Positions 48,566 to 57,356 of a DNA stretch of 64,000 nucleotides are shown here, one piece after another. The stretch comes from Thermotoga neapolitana DSM 4359 (GTDB taxonomy: Bacteria; Thermotogota; Thermotogae; Thermotogales; Thermotogaceae): assembly GCF_000018945.1 (NCBI RefSeq), contig NC_011978.1:432729-496728 (forward strand), read 5' to 3'. The position numbers and the translations under genes are program-made. The notes beneath the pieces were generated by a model. It saw nothing but the letters and a program-made list of their open reading frames with translations. It was not told the origin of the DNA and did not search any database. Within the stretch, counting starts at the first letter, position 1; every line of letters begins with the position of its first letter.

Positions 48566-49856
48566 CCCCGATCAGAGAAACTGCCTCCTTCAGGTCATGA
48601 ACGATGAAGACCCCCTCTTTCGATCCTTCGAAAGGAGGTGCGATGATTCTGCCAAAACCCTTCAACGAGTTCAATCTTCTATTAATATTGTAAACCTTTT
48701 TCACCCTTCCGTCCAAACCTATCTCTCCGATGGCCACCGTATCTCGAAGGGACACTTCCAGATACGAAGAGACGATAGCAAGGGCGATGGCAAGATCTGC
48801 GGCGGGATCGGTTATCCTGAGCCCTCCCACCACGTTCACATAAACATCGTGTGTTTCCACTGGAAGTTTCAGAAGTTTGCTGAGCACCGCTATCAAAAGC
48901 ATAACCCTGTTCACGTCCACTCCCTTGCACACTCTCTTCGGTGAAAAGGTTTTGTTCTTGGAAACGAGCGCCTGTATCTGAACGACAAAGGGTTTTGTCC
49001 CTTCGAAGACACAGGTGAGAACGTTCCCTGGAAGGTCGGTATCACCCTCTGTGAAAGAGGGATTTTCAACCTGAACGAATCCTTTTTCATCGAGTTCAAA
49101 AACGGCAACCTCGTCTGATGGTCCAAATCTGTTCTTCGTGATCTTCAACAGTCTCAGACCCGTGCGTCTGTCGCCTTCGAAGTAGGCAACAGTGTCCACC
49201 ATGTGTTCTACGAGTTTCGGACCGGCTATTTCCCCTTCCTTCGTCACGTGTCCTATCAGAAGGACCGGAACGTTCTTTTTCTTCGCAAAGTTGATCATCT
49301 TCATTGTCACGTTCTTCACCTGGGAGATACTGCCAGGACTGCTTCCCAGTTCCGAAGAGAAAACCGTCTGGAGTGAATCAACGATCACGAATTTGACCTT
49401 TTCCCTTTGAAGTACCGGTATCAACTCTTCCAGATCGTTTTCTACCGCAAGCAAAATGTTCTTCTTTCCCCTGATGGCCAGTCTGTCTGCCCTCATTTTC
49501 AACTGCTGTGGAGATTCTTCACCGGAGATGTAAACAACCAGCCCGCTTTGTGCGAATGTCTCTGCGAGTTGGAGGGCAAGGGTGCTTTTTCCTATGCCCG
49601 GTTCTCCAGAAAGAAGAATCACCTGCCCCGGTATGAATCCTCCCTTGAACACCCTGTCCATTTCTGAAAATCCAGTGGCAATTCTCTGCAAGGAAACCTC
49701 GCCAGCTACCTCCAGATTCAAAAACAGGGAGGGTTTCCCCTCCCTGCCTTTTTTTTCTAGGATCTCTTCAGCCGTATCGTACTCACCACACTGGGGACAC
49801 TTTCCAAACCATTTCGGAGATACGTAACCACAGCTGGAGCACACGAACTTCTTCAC
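48534..49856 (-). CDS. radA: DNA repair protein RadA (Sms)
   Basis: 440 residues. Branch migration helicase in recombination. N-terminal zinc finger CSSCGYVSPKWFGKCPQC, RecA-like core with Walker A LLSGEPGIGKSTLALQLA and VKFVIVDSLQTV, the RadA-specific KNRFGPSDEVAVFE motif, and a C-terminal Lon-protease-like domain (VNVVGGLRITDPAADLAIAL, AIGEIGLDGRVKKV). Cotranscribed with clpC upstream (four-base overlap) and disA downstream, the order also known from Firmicutes. Confidence 0.96.
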   Translation of the reverse strand: MKKFVCSSCGYVSPKWFGKCPQCGEYDTAEEILEKKGREGKPSLFLNLEVAGEVSLQRIATGFSEMDRVFKGGFIPGQVILLSGEPGIGKSTLALQLAETFAQSGLVVYISGEESPQQLKMRADRLAIRGKKNILLAVENDLEELIPVLQREKVKFVIVDSLQTVFSSELGSSPGSISQVKNVTMKMINFAKKKNVPVLLIGHVTKEGEIAGPKLVEHMVDTVAYFEGDRRTGLRLLKITKNRFGPSDEVAVFELDEKGFVQVENPSFTEGDTDLPGNVLTCVFEGTKPFVVQIQALVSKNKTFSPKRVCKGVDVNRVMLLIAVLSKLLKLPVETHDVYVNVVGGLRITDPAADLAIALAIVSSYLEVSLRDTVAIGEIGLDGRVKKVYNINRRLNSLKGFGRIIAPPFEGSKEGVFIVHDLKEAVSLIGGESFGPAGTD

Positions 49857-52315
49857 TGGACCACCTTCTCTTTCTTTTCCTTCTTCTTCGTGAATCTCAG
49901 ACCATCTTTGTGAGCCCTGCAGACGATCGTGTCTCCTTCTTCGAACTTGCTCTTCAGTATCTCCTCGGAGAGAGGATCTTCAACGTATCTCTGAATCGCC
50001 CTCTTCAAAGGTCTGGCACCGTACACTGGATCGAATCCTTTTTCAACCAGAAATTCCTTTGCACTCTTGGTCAAAACAAGTTTCATGTTCTTCTCTGCCA
50101 ATCTCTTTCTGAGATCCCTCAGGAGTATATCGATGATCTGTTCTATGTGTTCCTTCCTGAGTGGATGGAAGATGATGGTCTCATCGATCCTGTTCAGGAA
50201 CTCTGGTCTGAATGTCCTCTTCACCTCATCGAGCACGAGTTCCTTTATTTTATCGAATTCTTTCTCTTCGTCATCGTCACCGACGAATCCAAGGGTCCTC
50301 TTGGACTTGTTGATGTAGGAACTTCCGATGTTGCTTGTCATGATGATTATGGTGTTTCTGAAATCGACCTCGCGACCCTGGGAGTCGGTGAGCCTTCCAT
50401 CATCCATGATCTGAAGAAGCAAGTTGAAAACATCTGGATGAGCCTTTTCTATTTCGTCGAACAGGATGACGGAGAACGGCCTTCTTCTCACTTTTTCTGT
50501 GAGCGTTCCTCCTTCTTCGTAACCCACGTACCCAGGAGGTGCTCCGATGAGCCTGGAGACAGAGAATCTCTCCATGTACTCGCTCATGTCGAATCTTATG
50601 AGCGCTCTTTCATCACCAAACAGATACTCTGCGAGAGCCTTTGCAAGTTCTGTTTTTCCAACTCCCGTCGGTCCAAGGAAGAGGAAGACACCAATCGGTC
50701 TTCTTGGATCTTTCAAGCCACTTCTTGCTCTCCTTATAGCCCTCGCAACAGCCTTTATTGCCTCGTCCTGGGCGACGATCCTCTGGTGGAGCGCTTCTTC
50801 GAGATTGAGGAGTTTCTCCACTTCCGTTTCTTCGATCTTCTTGAGAGGCACTCCTGTCCAGGAGGACACAACCTCTGCTATATCATCGACATCCACTTTC
50901 ACAACGGCCGTTTCCGCCTTTCTTCTCCACTCGGCATATTTTCTTCTGTACTCTGTCTCAAGCTCCATTTCTTTCTCTTTCAACTTTGCTGCCTTTTCGT
51001 AATCCTGATTCAAAACGGCAAGTTCCTTGTCGGTTCTTATCTTTTCCAGTTCGTTTTTGATTGATTTCAACTCAGGAGGAATGATGAAGACCTTGAGCCT
51101 TGCCCGGGCTCCCGCTTCATCGATCACATCGATCGCCTTATCCGGGAGGAAATGATCGGTTATGTACCTTTTGGACAGGTAAACTGCTGCCTCCAATGCT
51201 TTGTCCGTGTATATCACCCTGTGGTGTGATTCGTATTTCTTCTTCAGACCTTTCAAGATCTCGAGTGTTTCCTCTTCGGTTGGTTCCTTCACATATATCT
51301 TCTGAAACCTTCTTTCCAGGGCCGCATCTTTCTCTATGTACTTTCTGTACTCATCCGGTGTGGTTGCACCTATACAGCTTATCTCTCCCCGAGCAAGAGC
51401 GGGTTTCAGAATGTTTGCAGCGTCGATGGCACCCTCCGCTGAACCTGCTCCAACGATCGTGTGTATTTCGTCTATGAAGAGTATGATGTTTTTGTCTTTC
51501 GTCACTATCTGAAGCAACTTCTTCATTCTCTTTTCAAACTCTCCTCTGTACTTTGTGCCGGCAACCAGAGCGGCGACGTCCAGCGAGAAGATAACCTTGT
51601 TTCTCAAAATCTCCGGAACGTCACCCGCCACTATCCTCTGAGCGAGCCCTTCGACGATGGCGGTTTTACCAACTCCTGGATCTCCTATCAAAACTGGATT
51701 GTTCTTCTTCCTTCTCACAAGAACCTGCATGACCCTCTCTATTTCCTCTTCTCTTCCTATGACCGGGTCTAACTCTTTCTTTGCGGCAAGTTCCGTGAGG
51801 TTGACACCGAATCCCTCGAGTTGTTTCACGGACCTGTAGGTGTAGTCTTCTTCCTCTTCGTATTCCAAACCTTTATTCGAAGAGTAGGAGTACAGGTCTA
51901 TGATCTCCCTTCTCAAAGCGTTGAGATCCACTCCCAGTTTTCTCAGTATGTGGATCGCTATCCCTTCACCTTCTCTGAGGATGCCAAGGAGAATGTGCTC
52001 GGGATTTATCTTGTCACTTCCAAGGATCTTTGCCTCTTCATAGGCGAGCTCAGTTACCCTCTTGGCTCTGGGGGTCATCTGAGGTGAGGGGACAAAACCT
52101 CTCATCCCCATGCCAACCATGGAGATGATCTCCGATCTTACCTTCGAGTAAGATGCGCCCATCTCTTCAAGGACTTCTACAGCAGGACCTTTATCTACCT
52201 TCAGGATTGCGAGCAGAAGGTGTTCTGTTCCCACGTAAGAATGTCCGAGTTCTTTTGCCTCTTCCTGGGCGGTCACAAAGATCTGAGCCGTTTTTTCCGA
52301 GAACTTATCAAACAT
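49853..52315 (-). CDS. clpC: ClpC-type AAA+ chaperone
   Basis: 820 residues, unfolds proteins for ClpP or for refolding. Double N-terminal repeat ([30 protein letters not shown]), D1 Walker [20 protein letters not shown], an UVR domain in the middle ([19 protein letters not shown]), D2 Walker [41 protein letters not shown] pore loop and the C-terminal D2-small. The presence of UVR makes it ClpC rather than ClpA or ClpB. No McsAB or CtsR gene precedes it here. Confidence 0.96.
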   Translation of the reverse strand: MFDKFSEKTAQIFVTAQEEAKELGHSYVGTEHLLLAILKVDKGPAVEVLEEMGASYSKVRSEIISMVGMGMRGFVPSPQMTPRAKRVTELAYEEAKILGSDKINPEHILLGILREGEGIAIHILRKLGVDLNALRREIIDLYSYSSNKGLEYEEEEDYTYRSVKQLEGFGVNLTELAAKKELDPVIGREEEIERVMQVLVRRKKNNPVLIGDPGVGKTAIVEGLAQRIVAGDVPEILRNKVIFSLDVAALVAGTKYRGEFEKRMKKLLQIVTKDKNIILFIDEIHTIVGAGSAEGAIDAANILKPALARGEISCIGATTPDEYRKYIEKDAALERRFQKIYVKEPTEEETLEILKGLKKKYESHHRVIYTDKALEAAVYLSKRYITDHFLPDKAIDVIDEAGARARLKVFIIPPELKSIKNELEKIRTDKELAVLNQDYEKAAKLKEKEMELETEYRRKYAEWRRKAETAVVKVDVDDIAEVVSSWTGVPLKKIEETEVEKLLNLEEALHQRIVAQDEAIKAVARAIRRARSGLKDPRRPIGVFLFLGPTGVGKTELAKALAEYLFGDERALIRFDMSEYMERFSVSRLIGAPPGYVGYEEGGTLTEKVRRRPFSVILFDEIEKAHPDVFNLLLQIMDDGRLTDSQGREVDFRNTIIIMTSNIGSSYINKSKRTLGFVGDDDEEKEFDKIKELVLDEVKRTFRPEFLNRIDETIIFHPLRKEHIEQIIDILLRDLRKRLAEKNMKLVLTKSAKEFLVEKGFDPVYGARPLKRAIQRYVEDPLSEEILKSKFEEGDTIVCRAHKDGLRFTKKKEKKEKVVQ

Positions 52316-52342
52316 AGTCTCACCTCCGGGTCTTCCAATTTC

Positions 52343-52351
52343 ATTATATCA
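52343..52351 (-). promoter_or_regulatory. Promoter of the clpC-radA-disA operon
   Basis: Minus-strand TGATATAAT is a perfect extended -10, followed by a leader of about 20 bases with GGAGGTGAG before the ATG. TTGAAA lies 22 bases upstream, too far for a usual -35. I see no CtsR heptads and no CIRCE element. Confidence 0.6.
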
Positions 52352-52465
52352 CCCTTATGGACATGGTACCTTTCAAAAATGTTCAAAATGTGTTTGAAAA
52401 GAAAGGAGAAAGTAAAAATTATTCTCACCAAATTCACACTCGATCTTCGCTGAAAAAACAGAAAT

Positions 52466-52486
52466 TTGTACCCAGTGTGGTACAAT
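52466..52486 (+). promoter_or_regulatory. ttuA promoter with operator-like palindrome
   Basis: TTGTACCCAGTGTGGTACAA (52466-52485) has perfect seven-base arms around a six-base centre. Its right arm contains the extended -10 TGGTACAAT (52478-52486). A protein bound here would block the promoter. The leader from about 52493 to the ATG at 52535 has GGAGGG. Confidence 0.5.
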
Positions 52487-52534
52487 TTAATCGAACCGAA
52501 TTTAAACTCCTGCTTCTCAGAAAGGAGGGAAAAA

Positions 52535-53449
52535 ATGAAGTGTACGAAGTGTAAAAGAGACGCCTCGGTGAAACTGAGACACTACAACATCAAGCTCTGC
52601 AAAGAACACTTCAACGAGTTCATAGAGGGAAGAGTAGAAAGGGCAATAAAGAAGTTTAAAATGTTCAGAAGAGACTCGAAGATACTGATAGCCGTCTCCG
52701 GTGGAAAAGACAGCGTTTCATTGTGGCACATGCTGAAAAAACTCGGATACGAGGTGGATGCCCTGTTCATACGGGCAGGACGAAGCGGAATGGTTCAGAA
52801 AGCCCAGGAGATCGTTGAAAAGAACGCAGAACTTCTTGGAACAAAGCTTCACATTGTTGACGCAACAGAGTACTTCGAAGGACTTTCCACTCAGGAAATC
52901 TCCATTATGTTGAGAAGACCTGTGTGCTCAATTTGTGGCGTCGTGAGAAGATACCTTATGAACAAATTCGCTTATGAAAACGGATACGACGTGGTGGTAA
53001 CGGGTCACAACCTGAACGATGAAGCATCCGTCCTTCTGGGAAACATCTTGCACTGGCAAGAGGGATACCTCGAAAGGCAGTGGCCTCTTCTTCCAAAAAC
53101 ACACGAAAAACTCGTTCCAAAAGCCAAACCCCTCGTGCTCAATTACGAGGAGGACATAAAACTGTACGCAACGCTCAACGAGATACCTCACCTTGAAATG
53201 GCCTGTCCGTTCTCGGTAGGAGCGACGTCTCTTGTGTACAAAAAAGTTTTAAGAGAACTCGAAGAAGATCAGCCCGGCATCACATTGAACTTCTACCTCG
53301 GTTTCCTGAAAAGAAAGAAAGAACCGAAATACGAGGTGGAGAACCTGAGAGAATGTGAAGAGTGCGGATATCCAACAACAGCCCAGGTATGTTCTTTCTG
53401 TCGGTTGAGAAAACAGGTGGAAAAGAGAAAAAACAGAACCCCCGCGTGA
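52535..53449 (+). CDS. ttuA: tRNA 2-thiouridine synthase, TtuA/TtcA family
   Basis: 304 residues. Adenylates U54 of tRNA and adds sulfur, giving the 2-thioribothymidine that stabilises tRNA in thermophiles. N-terminal zinc finger (CTKCKRDASVKLRHYNIKLC plus H), PP-loop AVSGGKDSVSLWHML, the cluster cysteines in RPVCSICGVVRR and MACPFSVGA, TGHNLNDEASVLLGN, and a C-terminal zinc finger (CEECGYPTTAQVCSFC). Two zinc fingers and the thermophilic host fit TtuA better than TtcA. The stop codon lies in the loop of its terminator. Confidence 0.9.
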   Translation: MKCTKCKRDASVKLRHYNIKLCKEHFNEFIEGRVERAIKKFKMFRRDSKILIAVSGGKDSVSLWHMLKKLGYEVDALFIRAGRSGMVQKAQEIVEKNAELLGTKLHIVDATEYFEGLSTQEISIMLRRPVCSICGVVRRYLMNKFAYENGYDVVVTGHNLNDEASVLLGNILHWQEGYLERQWPLLPKTHEKLVPKAKPLVLNYEEDIKLYATLNEIPHLEMACPFSVGATSLVYKKVLRELEEDQPGITLNFYLGFLKRKKEPKYEVENLRECEECGYPTTAQVCSFCRLRKQVEKRKNRTPA

Positions 53450-53466
53450 GCGGGGGATCATTTTTT
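53439..53466. terminator. Bidirectional intrinsic terminator between ttuA and kinase gene
   Basis: Stem CCCCCGC/GCGGGGG with loop GTGA (53446-53449), T-run at 53461-53466 on the plus strand and TTCTGTTTTTT on the minus strand. The TGA stop of ttuA occupies the loop, so the ribosome covers the hairpin until it leaves. Confidence 0.85.
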
Positions 53467-53949
53467 GTACTTTGTTACCTCCCTGAGGAACGCGTGTCGT
53501 TTCTTTTTGTCTTCCTCTCCTTCCACACCCTTCGGTGAGTAACCGTCGACGACTCCCAGAACCGCCCTTCCCTGAGAGGTTATTCCAACGATCACCTGAA
53601 GAGGATTGGCGGTTGCAGTGTAGATTCTGCACACTTCCTGAACGTTCTTGATCTGGTTCAGTACGTTGATGGGATATCCTCCCTTTATGTAGATCACAAA
53701 GGTGTGGCCGGCTCCTATCTTCTTTGCTGTCTCGATCGCCTGCTTCACCAGTTCCTCGTCGTTTCCTTCGTATCTGACTAGACAGGGTCCACTCGCTTCG
53801 TTGAAGGCTATACCGAACTTCAGATTGGGATTGGTCGTCACCATCACCTCGTAAAGATCCTCAACGGTCTTGATAAAATGAGAGTGTCCCAGAATGATGT
53901 TCGCTCCTTCGGGAATGATGACATCCACAACTTCGATCTGTACACTCAT
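53458..53949 (-). CDS. Adenosine-specific kinase (PF04008 family)
   Basis: 163 residues from the ATG at 53949 behind GGGAGGTG. The sequence [40 protein letters not shown] and [20 protein letters not shown], then [15 protein letters not shown] and [16 protein letters not shown], matches the small adenosine-binding family found in archaea and Thermotogae. Reported activity of the family is binding of adenosine/AMP and phosphorylation; physiological role is unclear. Length is normal. Confidence 0.85.
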   Translation of the reverse strand: MSVQIEVVDVIIPEGANIILGHSHFIKTVEDLYEVMVTTNPNLKFGIAFNEASGPCLVRYEGNDEELVKQAIETAKKIGAGHTFVIYIKGGYPINVLNQIKNVQEVCRIYTATANPLQVIVGITSQGRAVLGVVDGYSPKGVEGEEDKKKRHAFLREVTKYKK

Positions 53950-53968
53950 GTTTTCACCTCCCAGAAAT

Positions 53969-53977
53969 ATTCTAACA
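53969..53977 (-). promoter_or_regulatory. Extended -10 of the kinase gene, overlapping a divergent box
   Basis: Minus-strand TGTTAGAAT, identical to the boxes before murE and birA. On the plus strand TATTCT (53968-53973) covers the same bases and could drive the Ppx/GppA-like gene. Leaders are about 13 bases on either side. Confidence 0.5.
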
Positions 53978-53992
53978 TCAGGGGGGAGTGGC

Positions 53993-54793
53993 ATGATAGC
54001 ATTGCTCGACATGGGAAGTAACTCCTTCATTCTCCTCATCGTCTCCGAAGAGGGAGAGGTGATCCTCGAAGAAGTACACGAGGTGGGGATCGCATCCGGA
54101 AATCTTCAGAGAGCAAAAGAGGTGTTCAGAGAATGCGTGAGAAAGTCGGAAGAGTTGGGAGCAGATCTTCACATATTCGGTACAGCGTTCTTCAGAAAAA
54201 ACCCCGATGTTTTTTATGAAATAACAGGTGGCAGGGGAAAGATACTGTCAGAGGAAGAGGAAGCACGTTATTCTTATATCTCCGTGGTGAGGGATTTTGG
54301 AAAAGAAGACATTCTGGTGGCAGACCTTGGAGGCGGAAGTCTTGAACTTGCATGGAAAGATGGATACACGAGTCTTGAACTCGGAACCCATATTTTGAAT
54401 CGTATCTTTTCCTTAACACTTCCATTCAGGAAATCCGTGGACGATGTGGTTGAATACGTAATGGATAAATTACCAGACCTGGCCAAAAGCGATCTGTTCG
54501 GAGTTGGAGGAAGTTTCGTAGCGTTGGCTGCCCTGATGAAGGGAAAATGGGATCTGAAGTCCATACACGGAAGTACTCTGGAGATAGAGAGAGTACAGAA
54601 GATAGTTGATCAGATCAGAAAAATGAGCTTCGAAGATATCAGAAAACTGAAGATACTGCCGGAAGGAAGGGAAAAGACGATACTCGCAGGTGGAATCGTG
54701 ACGATCGCTCTCTTGAAGAAATACTCGCCGAAGATGACAGTGAGTACGAAAGGATACAGGTATGGCATCGCCTGGGAGATCATGGTACAATAG
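53993..54793 (+). CDS. Ppx/GppA-like phosphatase domain protein
   Basis: 266 residues from the ATG at 53993, seven bases after a G-rich site. Actin-like ATPase fold: phosphate-binding loops [15 protein letters not shown] (residues 3-17), [15 protein letters not shown] (about 107-121) and [13 protein letters not shown]. These are the Ppx/GppA exopolyphosphatase/pppGpp hydrolase motifs. It lacks the C-terminal HD-like domains of long family members. The catalytic glutamate region ([10 protein letters not shown]) is present. Polyphosphate or pppGpp as substrate cannot be distinguished. Confidence 0.8.
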   Translation: MIALLDMGSNSFILLIVSEEGEVILEEVHEVGIASGNLQRAKEVFRECVRKSEELGADLHIFGTAFFRKNPDVFYEITGGRGKILSEEEEARYSYISVVRDFGKEDILVADLGGGSLELAWKDGYTSLELGTHILNRIFSLTLPFRKSVDDVVEYVMDKLPDLAKSDLFGVGGSFVALAALMKGKWDLKSIHGSTLEIERVQKIVDQIRKMSFEDIRKLKILPEGREKTILAGGIVTIALLKKYSPKMTVSTKGYRYGIAWEIMVQ

Positions 54794-54797
54794 GGGG

Positions 54798-54871
54798 GGG
54801 ACCCGGGGGGATTCGAACCCCCAACCTCCAGATCCGCAGTCTGGCGCTCTATCCAACTGAGCTACGGGCAC
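54798..54871 (-). tRNA. tRNA-Arg(GCG), atypical acceptor end
   Basis: The cloverleaf is clear in D arm (GCTC/GAGC), anticodon arm (CCAGA-CTGCGGA-TCTGG, anticodon GCG, codons CGY) and T arm (GGGGG-TTCGAAT-CCCCC). The acceptor 5' strand GTGCCCG pairs imperfectly with the 3' strand CGGGTCC: a U-C mismatch at the second pair and a G-U at the third. No CCA is encoded; C residues follow. All the other tRNA genes here encode CCA and have full stems. Convergent with the Ppx-like gene, whose stop lies 5 bases away. Confidence 0.75.
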
Positions 54872-54881
54872 ATATAAAAAA

Positions 54882-54972
<91 letters not shown>

Positions 54973-54983
54973 ACCTGTTCTCT

Positions 54984-54992
54984 ATTATAGCA
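54984..54992 (-). promoter_or_regulatory. Promoter of the tRNA-Ser/tRNA-Arg pair
   Basis: Minus-strand TGCTATAAT is a perfect extended -10, 12 bases before the 5' end of tRNA-Ser. Confidence 0.6.
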
Positions 54993-55025
54993 GCACACAC
55001 GAATATGTTCAAGGGGAGAAAGAGT

Positions 55026-55664
55026 ATGTTTCTTCTCAGGAACGTGAAGTACAAAAACATTCTTGAAATCGAAGAACTGTACATCCCTGAAAAGATGATC
55101 ACCGTCATCACGGGTGAAAGTGGTTCCGGAAAAACGACCCTCCTGAAGATGCTGAACAAGATGATCACTCCGGACAGAGGAGAAATCCTCTTCAAAGGAC
55201 AGCCCCTTGAAAAAATAGACTCTGTTGATCTCAGAAGAAAGGTAGTCATGTTACCGCAGTTTCCCGTGGTTTTTCCGGGTGATGTGAGGGAAAATCTCAT
55301 TGCGGGCTTGAGGTTTTCAGAAAAGAAAATCCCTTCCGATGAGAGACTCAGAGAAATTCTGGAGTTTGTGATGCTGAAAAAGTCATTGAACGATGACCCG
55401 GAAAAATTCTCAGGAGGAGAAAAACAGCGCCTGGCACTCGCGAGGGTTTTGCTCATGGACCCGGACGTGTTTCTTCTGGACGAGCCCACCTCCTCTCTGG
55501 ACAGGGAAACTGGAATTGAGATCATAAGAAGGGTGGTTGACCTTGTACGAAAGAGGAATAAAACGCTCATCGTGGTCACACACGACCCAGAACTGAGAAG
55601 ATTCGCAGACCGACTGATAGAAATGAAAGATGGGAGGGTACTGAATGGGGCCAGTGGACATTAG
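55026..55664 (+). CDS. ABC ATPase, FetA-like
   Basis: 212 residues from the ATG at 55026, which follows GGGGAG; an ATG at 55005 has no binding site. Walker A VITGESGSGKTTLLKMLNK, Q-loop MLPQFPVVFPGDVRENL, signature KFSGGEKQRLALARVLL, Walker B VFLLDEPTSSLD, switch VVTHDPELRRFADR. It pairs with the UPF0014 permease encoded next, the same arrangement as E. coli fetA-fetB, an iron exporter. The assignment of iron follows family knowledge. Confidence 0.85.
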   Translation: MFLLRNVKYKNILEIEELYIPEKMITVITGESGSGKTTLLKMLNKMITPDRGEILFKGQPLEKIDSVDLRRKVVMLPQFPVVFPGDVRENLIAGLRFSEKKIPSDERLREILEFVMLKKSLNDDPEKFSGGEKQRLALARVLLMDPDVFLLDEPTSSLDRETGIEIIRRVVDLVRKRNKTLIVVTHDPELRRFADRLIEMKDGRVLNGASGH

Positions 55665-56433
55665 CCTGGTGCAACTTCTGAGTGCCTACGTTTTTGTGGT
55701 GATTTTGATGTTGATCCTGAAGGCTCGGAAGATCCCCAGAGAAAAGGATGTTTTGATGGCGTCTCTTCGTATGACGATTCAGCTGGTACTGGCCGGTTTC
55801 ATCCTGAGCTACATTCTGGAAAATCCCACACCGTTTTACACGATCCTGGCCGTGATCGTTATGGAGGCTTTTGCGATCTACAACGTGTACAGAAGAGCAA
55901 AACTCTCGCTCCCAAAGAATGTGAAGATGCGTCTTGAATTTTTCATAGCCATCTCCGTGAGTTCGGGCACTCTCCTGAGCCTTTTTTATTTTCTCTACGT
56001 GGTGGTGAGGATCAGTCCATGGTTCGATCCAAGATACGTCGTTCCCCTTGCGGGGATGATCATTGGAAACTCCATGACGGGAGTGTCTCTTGGTGTAAAA
56101 AGCCTTTCTGAATCGATTCTCTCTCAAAAACCTCTCGTTGAGGCAGCCCTGATGCTGGGAGCAAGACCAAAGGACGCAACGAAATACTTCAGCGATAAGG
56201 CCTTCGATTCTGCCATTCTTCCAACGATAAATTCCATGATCGGAATGGGAATCGTCTTTCTTCCTGGTATGATGACAGGGCAGATTCTCTCTGGAACTTC
56301 TCCTATAACCGCTATAAAATACCAGATAGCCATAATGCTCGGAATCCTCGGGGGAGTAACGATCAGTGTCAGTGTGTTTTTGATGCTGGGATATCGGGCC
56401 TTCTTCAACAAGGAGGATCAGTTGATCATATGA
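55645..56433 (+). CDS. UPF0014 (FetB-like) permease
   Basis: 262 residues, seven membrane segments. ARKIPREKDVLMASLRMTIQ, PLAGMIIGNSMTGVSLGVKS, EAALMLGARPKDATKYFSDK and FLPGMMTGQILSGTSPITAI are the UPF0014/YbbM hallmarks. ATG behind GGGAGGG, overlapping the ATPase gene by 20 bases. The E. coli homologue FetB exports iron and adds to peroxide resistance. Confidence 0.88.
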   Translation: MGPVDISLVQLLSAYVFVVILMLILKARKIPREKDVLMASLRMTIQLVLAGFILSYILENPTPFYTILAVIVMEAFAIYNVYRRAKLSLPKNVKMRLEFFIAISVSSGTLLSLFYFLYVVVRISPWFDPRYVVPLAGMIIGNSMTGVSLGVKSLSESILSQKPLVEAALMLGARPKDATKYFSDKAFDSAILPTINSMIGMGIVFLPGMMTGQILSGTSPITAIKYQIAIMLGILGGVTISVSVFLMLGYRAFFNKEDQLII

Positions 56434-56449
56434 AAGAACACCACCTCTC

Positions 56450-56478
56450 TTGACGATCCCGTACGAATATGATAATAT
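56450..56478 (+). promoter_or_regulatory. Promoter of the tRNA cluster
   Basis: TTGACG (56450-56455), 17-base spacer, TAATAT (56473-56478) with TGA in front. Predicted start about 56485, 21 bases before tRNA-Gly. It is the best two-element promoter in the window and probably drives all six tRNAs and spoVS, since no terminator intervenes before 57362. Confidence 0.7.
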
Positions 56479-56505
56479 TTTTAGTGCCTGGAGGGTCTTT
56501 GACGG

Positions 56506-56583
<78 letters not shown>

Positions 56584-56591
56584 TTGGTGGT

Positions 56592-56668
56592 GCGCCCGTA
56601 GCTCAACAGGATAGAGCATCGGATTTCTAATCCGAGGGTTGCAGGTTCGAGTCCTGCCGGGCGCGCCA
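56592..56668 (+). tRNA. tRNA-Arg(TCT)
   Basis: Acceptor GCGCCCG/CGGGCGC, anticodon stem TCGGA/TCCGA, loop TTTCTAA (anticodon TCT), encoded CCA. Its 3' end from 56644 is identical to that of the two tRNA-Arg(TCG) genes. Confidence 0.95.
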
Positions 56669-56678
56669 TTTTTTTCGT

Positions 56679-56755
56679 GGTGACCATAGCTCAGTTGGTA
56701 GAGCGCCTGACTGTGGATCAGGTGGTCGCGGGTTCGAGTCCCGCTGGTCACCCCA
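56679..56755 (+). tRNA. tRNA-His(GTG), copy 1
   Basis: Acceptor GTGACCA/TGGTCAC plus the extra G at -1 facing discriminator C, as expected for tRNA-His. Anticodon loop CTGTGGA (anticodon GTG), encoded CCA. Identical to copy 2. Confidence 0.95.
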
Positions 56756-56760
56756 GTTGC

Positions 56761-56837
56761 GCGCCCGTAGCTCAATTGGATAGAGCGTCGGACTTCGGAT
56801 CCGATGGTTGCGGGTTCGAGTCCTGCCGGGCGCGCCA
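56761..56837 (+). tRNA. tRNA-Arg(TCG), copy 1
   Basis: Acceptor GCGCCCG/CGGGCGC, anticodon stem TCGGA/TCCGA, loop CTTCGGA (anticodon TCG), encoded CCA. Identical to copy 2. Confidence 0.95.
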
Positions 56838-56847
56838 TTTTTTTCGT

Positions 56848-56924
56848 GGTGACCATAGCTCAGTTGGTAGAGCGCCTGACTGTGGATCAGGTGGTCGCGG
56901 GTTCGAGTCCCGCTGGTCACCCCA
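56848..56924 (+). tRNA. tRNA-His(GTG), copy 2
   Basis: Second, identical copy, exactly 169 bases downstream of the first, including the extra 5' G and the encoded CCA. Confidence 0.93.
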
Positions 56925-56929
56925 GTTGC

Positions 56930-57006
56930 GCGCCCGTAGCTCAATTGGATAGAGCGTCGGACTTCGGATCCGATGGTTGCGGGTTCGAGTCCTGCCGGGC
57001 GCGCCA
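56930..57006 (+). tRNA. tRNA-Arg(TCG), copy 2
   Basis: Second, identical copy of tRNA-Arg(TCG), 169 bases downstream of the first. After its CCA the sequence leaves the repeat. Confidence 0.93.
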
Positions 57007-57075
57007 GCCGAAGCCAATAAACCAGTGTTCGAGGAAACCAAGAAAAAACACTCACCGTAGAGGAGGTAGAAACCC

Positions 57076-57339
57076 ATGGAAGTACTCAAGGTTGCTTCCA
57101 ATTCCAACCCCAACAAAGTAGCAGGAGCACTCGCAGGTGTTATCAGAGAGAAAGGAAAAGCGGAACTTCAGGCAATCGGAGCCGGTGCGGTGAACCAGGC
57201 TGTGAAGGCCATTGCCATTGCAAGGGGTTATCTCGCTCCGAGTGGAATCAACCTCGTGTGTGTACCCGCTTTCACAGAGGTGCAGATCAACGGCGAAACG
57301 AGAACGGCTATCAAGTTCATCGTTTTTCCGAAAGATTGA
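57076..57339 (+). CDS. spoVS: SpoVS-family nucleic-acid-binding protein
   Basis: 87 residues, Alba-like fold. VLKVASNSNPNKVAGALAGV, GKAELQAIGAGAVNQAVKAI and ARGYLAPSGINLVCVPAF match stage V sporulation protein S almost end to end. Thermotoga does not sporulate; the protein is widespread in thermophiles and its role there is unknown. ATG behind GAGGAGG. No own promoter is visible in the 69 bases after the last tRNA, so it may ride on the tRNA transcript. A strong terminator follows. Confidence 0.95.
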   Translation: MEVLKVASNSNPNKVAGALAGVIREKGKAELQAIGAGAVNQAVKAIAIARGYLAPSGINLVCVPAFTEVQINGETRTAIKFIVFPKD

Positions 57340-57356
57340 ATCCCAGAGTTGCAAGA

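Larger units (their letters stand above)
56644..57006 (+). repeat. Exact 169-bp tandem duplication of tRNA-His/tRNA-Arg
   Basis: The bases 56644-56837 recur without a difference at 56813-57006. The unit holds tRNA-His, the spacer CCAGTTGC, tRNA-Arg(TCG) and the T-rich spacer CATTTTTTTCGTG. The boundaries fall in the shared 25-base 3' end of the tRNA-Arg genes (GGTTCGAGTCCTGCCGGGCG onward), which is the likely crossover site. Confidence 0.9.

Noticed and set aside
49910..51064. 384-codon open frame on the plus strand
   Set aside because: Antisense to clpC, with a composition typical of a shadow frame and no motif.
52316..52470. CtsR or HrcA (CIRCE) operator before clpC
   Set aside because: No GGTCAAA heptads and no nine-base CIRCE arms are present.
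56627..57121. Several open frames over the tRNA cluster on both strands
   Set aside because: They repeat words such as QLDRA that come from translating tRNA genes, so they are not proteins.
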